62,590 bases of DNA from contig JAJDEI010000003.1 in the NCBI GenBank assembly GCA_029259845.1, positions 1 through 62,590 on the forward strand, written 5' to 3'. Made by a program: the position numbers and the translations under genes. Origin of the DNA: Planctomycetaceae bacterium (GTDB lineage: Bacteria; Planctomycetota; Planctomycetia; Planctomycetales; Planctomycetaceae). The notes beneath the pieces were generated by a model. That model did no database searches and had not been told where the DNA came from. It was given only the letters and a program-made list of their open reading frames with translations. This document shows positions 35,496 through 43,029 of this stretch, in pieces (position 1 is the stretch's first letter; every line of letters begins with the position of its first letter).

Positions 35496-36731
35496 ATGAA
35501 TATTCTGTTTCTGAGTGACATCTATTCCGACGCCGCGCATCCGTCGCGGGGGGCGTTTAATTTCGAACTGTGCGCCGCCCTTGCGGAGAACCATGACGTG
35601 CGGGTGATCGCCCCACGCGGATGGCCGGAGGTACTGCGGTCGCTGATGTCCGGGCAGTCGTACCGCCCGCGCCCCCACCCGGAGGGACCAAACGTTCCGG
35701 TGGCCTTTCCCACCTACTGGTACACGCCAAAGATCCTGCGTGAGCACTATGGGGACTTTCTGTGGCGATCAATACGCAACGAGGTCCGGCATCTGTCGCG
35801 ATCGTTCGCTCCTGACGCCGTGCTCAGCTATTGGGCGCATCCGGACGGGGAGGTCGGCCTCCGCGCGGCTCGGATGTTGGGCGTCCCGGCGGCGGTCATT
35901 GTCGGCGGGTCCGACGTGCTGCTGCTCCCGCATTGCCCGAAACGAGGCGCGCGCGTCCGGAACGTCCTTCGAGCGTCGGATGCTGTGATCACGATCAGCG
36001 AAGGGCTTCGCGAGAAAGTGATCGAACTTGGTGTTGACGGTGACCACGTGCATACGATCAGACAGGGGATTAACCCGCGGCTGTTCTTCACGGAAAATCG
36101 GCTGACGGAGAATCAACAAGCGGCCCGCGCCCGCCTTGTGTCAAATCATCCGGCCCTGGACGGCGAGCGAGCGATGCTGTTGTGGGTCGGTCGAATGGTG
36201 GACGTCAAGCGGCTCGACGTGCTGGTGACGGCGGCAGCGGAACTGCGCCGCCGGCGACGCGAGTTCGTGCTTTGTCTGGCTGGTGACGGTCCTCTGCGGG
36301 AACAAATCGCAGAAATGGTCTCAGAACAAGGCCTCGAGAACGACGTGCTCTTCACTGGGGCACTGCCGCCGGAGGCGTTGGGGGATTGGTATCGTGCTGC
36401 CAACGCCACGGTGATGTCCAGCGATTCGGAGGGACTGCCGAACGTGCTGCGGGAGTCGTTGGCGTGCGGGACGCCCTTCGTTGCGACGGATGTGGGCAGC
36501 ATCCGTGAGATTGCTGACGAGCGTTACGCCATTCTCGTGCCCTCCGGAGATGCGAAATCGCTAGCGGACGGACTGGAGACCGTCCTCGACGGGACCCATC
36601 AGGAGAACGCCCGGTGTTACGACCCGCGTACATGGGAAATGATGGCGGAGGAAGTTACGGCGCTCCTCGACCAATGCGGGGCAGAGAATCTGTCGACGAA
36701 ACGATCGGAAGAGCTTGTGTGCCATGTCTGA
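35496..36731 (+). CDS. Glycosyltransferase family 4 protein
   Basis: A 411-residue GT-B glycosyltransferase, three bases after the epimerase gene. It starts MNILFLSDIYSDAAHPSRGAF. The donor-side motifs are MLLWVGRMVDVKRLDVLV, LCLAGDGPLREQIAEM, DVLFTGALPPEALGDWY and the E-x7-E motif SDSEGLPNVLRESLACG, followed by TDVGSIREI. It is similar to TuaC-type and other exopolysaccharide transferases. The final 8 bases overlap the next gene if that one starts at ATG 36724. Confidence 0.92.
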   Translation: MNILFLSDIYSDAAHPSRGAFNFELCAALAENHDVRVIAPRGWPEVLRSLMSGQSYRPRPHPEGPNVPVAFPTYWYTPKILREHYGDFLWRSIRNEVRHLSRSFAPDAVLSYWAHPDGEVGLRAARMLGVPAAVIVGGSDVLLLPHCPKRGARVRNVLRASDAVITISEGLREKVIELGVDGDHVHTIRQGINPRLFFTENRLTENQQAARARLVSNHPALDGERAMLLWVGRMVDVKRLDVLVTAAAELRRRRREFVLCLAGDGPLREQIAEMVSEQGLENDVLFTGALPPEALGDWYRAANATVMSSDSEGLPNVLRESLACGTPFVATDVGSIREIADERYAILVPSGDAKSLADGLETVLDGTHQENARCYDPRTWEMMAEEVTALLDQCGAENLSTKRSEELVCHV

Positions 36732-38349
36732 TGGCTTGGAATCCAATGACGTGAGGACGTACCCAGACACCCGGTGTTTCGGGCGGGGAATGAACGTTCC
36801 TCGTGAATCCGGTCTCGAAGCTGATTCGGGCGGCGATGCAGGAGCCGAGACACCGGGTGTCTTCCTCAACTCGTGCCCATCTTCTATTGAATCCCCCAAC
36901 AAGCGAGTTCTGTTCGTCTCTTATCTCTTCCCGCCGGTGGGAGGCGTGGGGGTGTTGCGGGTCGCCAAGTTCGCGAAGTTCTTACCGGAGTGCGGCTGGC
37001 GGTCATCCGTACTGACGGCGGAGAACCCGTCGGTTCCGCTGTTCGACGAAAGTCTGCTCGCAGATATTCCCGGAGGGACGATCGTTCGCAAAGCAAAAAC
37101 CTGTGAGCCGGGATACGCCTTCAAATCGTCGGTTGCTGCCGCAGCGACGTCCCCTTCTTTCGTCGCTCGATGCAAGAGGGGCGTCAAGAACGTGCTCAAG
37201 CGAATTGCCAACGTTGTGTTGCAGCCGGATGCACAGATGCTGTGGTATCCGGCGGCGGTCAGCGAGGGTGTCCGATTGTTGCGCGAGGTTCCGCACGATG
37301 TGATCGTGGCGTCGGGGCCTCCGTTCACGAATCTGCTTGTGGGAGCCGCGCTGTCTCGGAAGACCGGCGTCCCGCTCGTGCTCGACTATCGGGACGAATG
37401 GGACATCAGCAATACCTACTGGGAAAACAAACGGCCCGGACGAATCACCAACTGGGTGCAGCGACGGATGCAACGGCATGCGGTCCGGGCAGCATCAGCG
37501 ATCACTGCAACAACTCCGGCGAGTGCGAAGGCGCTGCAGCAAGTGGCCATCGACTCCGCGTGTTCCGCGACGTCGACGTCGATTTACAACGGCTTCGATC
37601 CGGCCGATTTCCCGACGCCGGGCGAATCATTGCCGCGCGACGATTTCGGAAACGGCACGGACCTGTTCCGGCTGTCGTTCGCCGGCACCTTGTGGGAACT
37701 GACATCGATCGAGCCGTTCATTGAAGGCGTCCGGTGTCTGGTGGAGCGGGCTCCGATCCTCGCGGAACGATTGGAGATTGTGCTCGCCGGTCGCCGTGCC
37801 GGGCGTCAGGATGAGTTTGTCGACAGTCTGCAGGGGCTGCCGTGCAAGATCGTGCGGCTCGGGTATCTCGAACACAGCGACGCGATCCGGCTGATGACAA
37901 CGTCGGACGCGCTGCTACTGCTGCTGAGCGACGTGCCGCACGCCGATCGGGTCATCTCCTCGAAGGTTTTCGAGTACATGGCGGCCAAGCGTCCTATCTT
38001 CGCGGTGTCGCCCGACGGCGATCAGTGTGATGTCCTGCGTGAACACCCCGGAGCGGCGATCTGTTCGCCGCGCGACCCCGAAGGCGTTGCCTACGCACTT
38101 GCGGAGCGACTGGAGGAGCATCGTTGCGGCGTCATTCCCTCTGTGGAAGGTTGGAACTTCCGCCGGTTTGAGCGGCGGGCACAGACGGCTCAGTTGGCCG
38201 GGCTGCTCGATGGAATCCTTGAGCGTTCCGGAGGCGGCGTTGACAACGACGATCCCCCGGCGAAGGAGGCGATCCCCTTCGCGAAACAGGAAACCTTGCA
38301 GGTGATTGCAGCCTCAACTCTCATGGCAGAAACGGAGACCGGCCTGTGA
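36724..38349 (+). CDS. GT4-type glycosyltransferase with repeat-derived N-terminus
   Basis: A 541-residue protein from ATG 36724; TTG 36715 is an alternative. The recognisable fold begins only near residue 60 (RVLFVSYLFPPVGGVGVLRV). It continues with LLREVPHDVIVASGPPFTN, LVLDYRDEWDISNTYW, ITATTPASAKAL, SIYNGFDPADFP, LSFAGTLWELTSIEPFI, RLGYLEHSDAIRLM and SSKVFEYMAAKRPIFAV. These are GT-B features close to capsular and exopolysaccharide transferases. The first ~55 codons include a complete 98-base inverted-repeat element (36765-36862) that stays open in frame. The stop overlaps the next start as GTGA. Confidence 0.85.
   Translation: MSDGLESNDVRTYPDTRCFGRGMNVPRESGLEADSGGDAGAETPGVFLNSCPSSIESPNKRVLFVSYLFPPVGGVGVLRVAKFAKFLPECGWRSSVLTAENPSVPLFDESLLADIPGGTIVRKAKTCEPGYAFKSSVAAAATSPSFVARCKRGVKNVLKRIANVVLQPDAQMLWYPAAVSEGVRLLREVPHDVIVASGPPFTNLLVGAALSRKTGVPLVLDYRDEWDISNTYWENKRPGRITNWVQRRMQRHAVRAASAITATTPASAKALQQVAIDSACSATSTSIYNGFDPADFPTPGESLPRDDFGNGTDLFRLSFAGTLWELTSIEPFIEGVRCLVERAPILAERLEIVLAGRRAGRQDEFVDSLQGLPCKIVRLGYLEHSDAIRLMTTSDALLLLLSDVPHADRVISSKVFEYMAAKRPIFAVSPDGDQCDVLREHPGAAICSPRDPEGVAYALAERLEEHRCGVIPSVEGWNFRRFERRAQTAQLAGLLDGILERSGGGVDNDDPPAKEAIPFAKQETLQVIAASTLMAETETGL
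36765..36862. repeat. 98-base inverted-repeat element, copy 2, inside a coding region
   Basis: Arms AGACACCCGGTGTTTC (36765-36780) and GAGACACCGGGTGTCT (36847-36862) match over 15 of 16 positions. Length and termini match the intergenic copy at 25668-25764. It lies within the N-terminal coding part of a glycosyltransferase gene and contributes about 33 codons without a stop. Confidence 0.75.
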
Positions 38350-39071
38350 ATCTTGCTCGGCAAGCCATGAAGCGGGCTTTGACGGCAGTGCTGCCACGAG
38401 ACCGGTTTCTCGTCAGCGGGCCGATGTCTTCCCGGCGGGATCGATCCGGCTTTTGCGACGGTCGAACTCAGGCCGAGATCGCTCTGACGTTTGATGACGG
38501 GCCGCACCCGGAGTGGACGCCGGCCGTGCTGGACGCACTGGCATCCGCCGGATGGAAGGGGACGTTTTTCGTGATCGGCGAGCGTGTGGAGCAGCACCCG
38601 GATCTCGTGCGGCGAATCGTCGACGAAGGCCATGCCATCGGCAATCACACCTACACGCATTCAGCTCCTGCTGAGACCCCCACAGCGATGTTCTTGGATG
38701 AGCTTCGCCGGACGCATGATTTGATCGAACATCTGACAGGCACATCGACGACACTTGTGCGCCCACCGCTGGGCAAACTCACCGGAGGAAAGTTCCGGGG
38801 ACTTTGGACGGCGCAGCAGACGATAACTCTGTGGAACGTCGACCCCAAGGACTTCGCCATGTGTGCGGAGTCCGAGGCGGTCACATGGGTGAGGTCGTAC
38901 GGTCTCCGAACCGGCGACATCGTGTTGCTTCACGACCGGCTCCCGTACGCCGCAGCGATCGTCCGGGCGCTGTCTCAAACGGGCGAAGAGACCGTTCGAT
39001 CAGTCGCTGTCTCGGACTGGTTGCCCGCATCGGCGTCTTCCGGAATGGTGTTGGAGGCATCACACGCATGA
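38346..39071 (+). CDS. Polysaccharide deacetylase (NodB homology)
   Basis: A 241-residue protein starting at GTG 38346, overlapping the upstream stop. The NodB domain is complete: motif 1 ALTFDDGPHPEWT with the metal and base aspartates, motif 2 GNHTYTH (H-x3-H), motif 3 LVRPPLGK and the late VLLHD motif. No signal peptide is evident, which is unusual for an extracellular deacetylase, so it may act on a lipid-linked intermediate on the cytoplasmic side. It probably removes N- or O-acetyl groups from the polymer or its precursors. A second deacetylase gene follows with an ATGA overlap. Confidence 0.9.
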   Translation: MNLARQAMKRALTAVLPRDRFLVSGPMSSRRDRSGFCDGRTQAEIALTFDDGPHPEWTPAVLDALASAGWKGTFFVIGERVEQHPDLVRRIVDEGHAIGNHTYTHSAPAETPTAMFLDELRRTHDLIEHLTGTSTTLVRPPLGKLTGGKFRGLWTAQQTITLWNVDPKDFAMCAESEAVTWVRSYGLRTGDIVLLHDRLPYAAAIVRALSQTGEETVRSVAVSDWLPASASSGMVLEASHA

Positions 39072-39976
39072 AGTCACCGTCGACACCGTTTGTCAGCCTG
39101 ATGTATCACAACGTGTGCGAGTCGCCCGCGCGCGGCGGCATCTGGCCCGGCTTCGGCCGCCTCAGTCCCTCGGTAACCAACTACTTCGTCGATCGAGAGA
39201 CGTTCAGCCGTCACTGCGAGCTGATTTCTCGGAGTGGGCGGGCACTGGAGGTTGACGAGTTCCGTGCGATGTTTCGGTCGGAGTCGCGGGACGATGCGTG
39301 CAAGGCCGTGTCGGGCAACGAGCCGCGCGTGCTGTTGACGTTTGATGACGGTTGGCGAGGGACGATTGAGGTCGGCGCACCGATTCTCGAAGCCAGCGGG
39401 CTGCAGGCGTTGCTGTTCGTGACCACCGACCTAATCGGACATCCGCAGTTCGTGGGTCTTTCGCAATTGCGATCATTGACCGATTCGTTCGTCGTCGGCT
39501 CACACGCTCAGACGCATCGGCTGTTGGCCCAACTTTCCGACGAGGAAGTGCGGGCGGAACTCCACAGCTCCAAAGCGATGCTGCAAGATATCCTCGGTTG
39601 TGAAGTGGAGACGATCGCCTTTCCGGGCGGGTCGTTTGACCGCCGCGTGCTGCGGATGACCCGAGAGGCCGGGTATCGCTTCGTGTTCACCTCACAGCCG
39701 CTCGTCAACCGACAGACGGCCGCAGCACATCCGATCGGCCGGCTTGCCATTAAGAGCGGTACATCGATAGAGACGCTGGAACGATGGCTCAGTGGAGACG
39801 TCCGACGAGAGCGGCTGCGATCAATGGGGCTTGACGGAGTGAAGCGTGTTCTGGGACGAGCGGCCTATCGCCGCCTCCGCAGCCGCTTGATCTCCGAAGA
39901 CGTCACCCAACTCGAGATGACCGATCTCGCCGGAGCGTGCGACCGAGCGGGGGCTCCCTCCGCGGTCCCGACATAG
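39068..39976 (+). CDS. Polysaccharide deacetylase family protein
   Basis: A 302-residue protein whose start is ATG 39068, overlapping the previous stop as ATGA; the open frame extending further upstream lies antisense-free inside the preceding gene but is not conserved. The NodB-like motifs are VLLTFDDGWRGT (about residue 87), VVGSHAQTHRLL (H-x3-H) and FPGGSFDRR. It begins FVSLMYHNVCES, the YHxV-type opening common to this subgroup. There is no evident signal peptide. It is the last gene of the tightly coupled run 33271-39976. Confidence 0.9.
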   Translation: MKSPSTPFVSLMYHNVCESPARGGIWPGFGRLSPSVTNYFVDRETFSRHCELISRSGRALEVDEFRAMFRSESRDDACKAVSGNEPRVLLTFDDGWRGTIEVGAPILEASGLQALLFVTTDLIGHPQFVGLSQLRSLTDSFVVGSHAQTHRLLAQLSDEEVRAELHSSKAMLQDILGCEVETIAFPGGSFDRRVLRMTREAGYRFVFTSQPLVNRQTAAAHPIGRLAIKSGTSIETLERWLSGDVRRERLRSMGLDGVKRVLGRAAYRRLRSRLISEDVTQLEMTDLAGACDRAGAPSAVPT

Positions 39977-40097
39977 GTTTTCGGTTCCGACAAGGGTCTC
40001 CCATGTGCTCATCCGCAAGCGATTCAGCAGGCGGACGCAAGATTCGGGAGTCACGGTTGCGGCAGTTTTATAAACTGATTCAGGGACGGGTATTGAA

Positions 40098-41285
40098 ATG
40101 ATGAACGGGATAATAGTTGTTTTTGCTCTTGGCTTATTGTCGCTCCTGACGGCGGTTGTCGTTGTGGTTTGGCGTGAGATTCGGGCACGCGACATGCAGC
40201 ATTGGGGGGGTGATTATCTGTTCCCGGCGGAGCCGTCGGGACGGGTGGGGACACCTGTTGCGACCGACGAGCCGGTGCACGTGTTCATCGCGATTTGCGA
40301 TCACTACGAACCGGAAGTCGGCAAGCCGTGCAAAGACGTTTCCGTTCGGCGAGTCGATCGCTGGGTCGAAGAATACCCCCGATTGTTCGGAGAGTTTCGT
40401 GACGAGAACGGCCGCCCGCCGCAGCACACGTTTTTCTTTCCGCAGGATGAGTATGCTCCGGAGTATCTCGACCGTTTGGCCGAGCTGTGCGAGGCGGGGT
40501 ATGGGGACGTCGATGTCCATTTGCATCACGACGGTGACACGGCGGAGGGACTGCGCGAGAAGCTCGAATTGTTCCGCGAAACGCTCTATCACCGGCACGG
40601 GCTGTTGCGTCGCGACCCAGTCACCGGAGAGATTGTGTATGGGTTCATCCACGGGAACTGGGCCTTGTGCAATTCGCGATTGGATGGCCGCTGGTGCGGC
40701 GTCGATCAGGAACTGACGGTCTTGCAGGAGACGGGATGCTACGCGGACTTCACGATGCCGTCCGCTCCGAGTGACACACAGACGGCCACGATGAACTCGA
40801 TTTATTACGCCCGCGACTTGCCGGGGGAGCGGAAGTCACACGACCGGGGGGTGCGGGCAGCGGTCGGACAGTCGGTGCCGGCGGACCAATTGCTGATGGT
40901 GCAGGGACCGCTGCTGTTCGACTGGAGCAACCGGAAACTCGGGATCATGCCTCGGATCGAAAATGGAGACATCCATGCAGGACGCCCGGCAACATGGCAG
41001 CGGTTGCAATTGTGGATGAAGGCGGGCGTCCACGTTCCCGGTAAGCCGAACTGGAAGTTTGTCAAGTTGCACACGCACGGTTGCAAAGACGGCAATATCG
41101 ACACACTGTTGGGCCCGGAGATGCAGGCTTTTCACGCCGACCTGGCCCGTCACGCAGCCGCAGACAGCCGCTTCCGGTATCATTATGTCAGCGCATGGGA
41201 GATGGCGCAGCTCGTGCATCAGGCGGAGACGGACGCTGCGGCACCGACGGTCGTTACATCGCGTCAGTTGCCCGTCACCGTGTAA
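40098..41285 (+). CDS. Membrane-anchored protein of unknown function, deacetylase-like features
   Basis: A 395-residue protein with one N-terminal membrane helix ([21 protein letters not shown]) and a soluble remainder. I do not recognise the family. Visible blocks are [16 protein letters not shown] at about residue 60, [36 protein letters not shown] at about 135-152, [27 protein letters not shown], and [14 protein letters not shown] near 320. The D/H-rich blocks, and the order of a D-x-H strand, a later H-x-N and a final K-x-H-x-H, resemble a polysaccharide deacetylase TIM barrel. It follows two deacetylases by 121 bases. Function remains open; a second look at the fold is warranted. Confidence 0.6.
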   Translation: MMNGIIVVFALGLLSLLTAVVVVVWREIRARDMQHWGGDYLFPAEPSGRVGTPVATDEPVHVFIAICDHYEPEVGKPCKDVSVRRVDRWVEEYPRLFGEFRDENGRPPQHTFFFPQDEYAPEYLDRLAELCEAGYGDVDVHLHHDGDTAEGLREKLELFRETLYHRHGLLRRDPVTGEIVYGFIHGNWALCNSRLDGRWCGVDQELTVLQETGCYADFTMPSAPSDTQTATMNSIYYARDLPGERKSHDRGVRAAVGQSVPADQLLMVQGPLLFDWSNRKLGIMPRIENGDIHAGRPATWQRLQLWMKAGVHVPGKPNWKFVKLHTHGCKDGNIDTLLGPEMQAFHADLARHAAADSRFRYHYVSAWEMAQLVHQAETDAAAPTVVTSRQLPVTV

Positions 41286-41308
41286 CTCTTGCAGCCAACA
41301 CGCTCGTC

Positions 41309-41383
41309 GGGGTCAGGCACTTTTTTCGGCCATGGCTTGCTCCGAATTGCGAACCGCGTCCAACTGAAAAAGGTGCCTGACCC
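41309..41383. repeat. GGGTCAGGCAC inverted repeat
   Basis: Arms GGGGTCAGGCACTTTTTT and AAAAAGGTGCCTGACCC enclose a spacer (41309-41383) with a degenerate stem. This GTCAGGCACC-type element is a dispersed repeat that I have met in other bacterial genomes. It fills the gap between two cluster genes and could attenuate transcription. Confidence 0.6.
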
Positions 41384-41459
41384 GCTTCCGGTCTCCGCGC
41401 GGCGTGAGTGATTTGCTAGGGTTCGCCATGCTGTTGCGTTTTGCTTGACAAAGGCGACC

Positions 41460-42641
41460 ATGTCCGCACGTCCGTTGAACTCTTCTCTGCCGCCGGAATC
41501 AGCCACGCTGGCGACCGTTTCGCCGGACGTCTCTCCGTCGAACACTCCTCCGTCGAACCCTCCTCCGTCGAGCAGTCCTGCGCCGACGATGGAGCCGGTT
41601 CCTCAAGGGCCTGTCATCGTCAAGTGGACCCGACGCACTCTGGTTGCAGTGTCCATTCTGAATCTGCTGGCCGTGCTCACTCTGCTGGTGCTGCTCTGTT
41701 TTGTCTCGGAGCAGTGGTGGTTCAGCTTGGCGCTCAGCTACTTGCCACGGGCGCCGTTCCTGCTGCCATCGTTGTTCCTCACCGCCGCCGCGCTGCTGTT
41801 GCGGCGACGATGGGTTTGGGTCAACCTGTTTTCGTTGATGTTGGTCGCAGGGCCGATCATGGGGCTGCGCGTACCGTGGGCGGCATGGGTGGGGCCGTCA
41901 ACAGGAGAGACACTGACGGTCGTGACGTGCAACATCCGCAGCGGCAAGCAGGATCTTACGAAGATCGCACGTGAACTCGACGAGATCAGTCCGGATGTCG
42001 TCATCCTGCAGGAGGCGAGCTACGGCTTCAAGGAGTTGCTGCCCCTGCTCGAAGGTTGGTCCGGCGTGCATCGGGGTGAGTACCTCGTGGCATCGCGATA
42101 TCCGGTCAAGCTGCGGGACATCTGCCGGGTCGACGCATTTCAGCGGGCAACGGCCATTCTGTGTGAGATTGAAGGCCCAACCGGCCCGTTCCTGGTTTGC
42201 GATGTGCATCTGACGACGGCGCGGCACGGGCTGACCCACTTGCGAGTCGATTCCCCCTTGACCGGGGCAGGCGTCGCGCAGCTCGACGTGCGCCAGGACC
42301 TGCGGGAGAGGGAATCGTTGGAGACACGGGCATTCGCCTCGCAGCAGGGGTTCAAGGTTCCGCTGCTCGCCGTCGGGGATTTCAACGTGCCGACATCCAG
42401 CAGCCTGTTTCAGAAGTACTGGCACGACCTGGGCAGTGCGTTTGACGCCGCCGGATTCGGGTACGGGTACACATCGCCGTGCAGCGATCACCGCCGTTGG
42501 CCCGACAACACGCCCTGGCTGCGGATCGACCATATCCTCTTCAGCAGCCAGTGGGACGTCGAGCGGTGTTGGATTGGCCGCACCGATGGCTCCGACCACC
42601 GGCTCGTCGCCGCCCGCTTGCGGCTGAACGCCCCCCGCTGA
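41460..42641 (+). CDS. Membrane-anchored endonuclease/exonuclease/phosphatase (EEP) family protein
   Basis: A 393-residue protein from ATG 41460. Residues about 15-45 are a low-complexity serine/proline tract. Three hydrophobic segments follow at about 65-140 (VAVSILNLLAVLTLLVLL, LPSLFLTAAALLL, WVNLFSLMLVAGPIM). From about residue 160 a full EEP domain is present: VVTCNIRSG, PDVVILQEAS, LVCDVHLTTARHG, LLAVGDFNVPT, LRIDHILFSS and GSDHRLVAARL. Such domains hydrolyse phosphodiesters in nucleic acids, lipids or other substrates. Its place inside an exopolysaccharide cluster suggests a lipid- or sugar-phosphate substrate, which is inference. Confidence 0.85.
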   Translation: MSARPLNSSLPPESATLATVSPDVSPSNTPPSNPPPSSSPAPTMEPVPQGPVIVKWTRRTLVAVSILNLLAVLTLLVLLCFVSEQWWFSLALSYLPRAPFLLPSLFLTAAALLLRRRWVWVNLFSLMLVAGPIMGLRVPWAAWVGPSTGETLTVVTCNIRSGKQDLTKIARELDEISPDVVILQEASYGFKELLPLLEGWSGVHRGEYLVASRYPVKLRDICRVDAFQRATAILCEIEGPTGPFLVCDVHLTTARHGLTHLRVDSPLTGAGVAQLDVRQDLRERESLETRAFASQQGFKVPLLAVGDFNVPTSSSLFQKYWHDLGSAFDAAGFGYGYTSPCSDHRRWPDNTPWLRIDHILFSSQWDVERCWIGRTDGSDHRLVAARLRLNAPR

Positions 42642-42876
42642 CCCGCACTTCAGCCGTGGCTGACCGCGACGCTCCGCCTGACTGGGGGGGTGGTGACGAT
42701 CGCGAGGTGTGTTGGACCGGCCCGAGCGTGTCGATTGCGACGTTTCCCTTCTGCACCATCGCGCTCTGCGTAGTAGATTTCCTACAGCGATCGAAGGAGT
42801 TGTGCGCGCCGGGGTTGTCCGACGCAAGATTCGCGAAAGCATCAGGTATGTTTGTTAAGCGATTCGGAATTTCGTA

Positions 42877-42949
42877 GGCCAGGCTCCCGCCTGACGTGAG
42901 CTGAGAGCCGAACATTCGCACTTCATCGGCGTCAGGCGGGAGCTTGGCC
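42877..42949. repeat. GGCCAGGCTCCCGCCTGACG inverted repeat
   Basis: Arms GGCCAGGCTCCCGCCTGACG (42877-42896) and CGTCAGGCGGGAGCTTGGCC (42930-42949) pair almost perfectly around a 33-base spacer. It lies in the 388-base spacer 42642-43029, which holds no gene and probably the promoter of the following kinase gene. Confidence 0.7.
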
Positions 42950-43029
42950 GACATCTTATTCAGACGACGCCGTTTCAGACGAGCCGGCCACCCGACACGG
43001 CCCGGCCGGCATTCCCCGAGGACAATGCT

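Noticed and set aside
38804..39067. Upstream extension of the second polysaccharide deacetylase
   Set aside because: It lies inside the first deacetylase gene in another frame and does not match the family; ATG 39068 gives an ATGA overlap.
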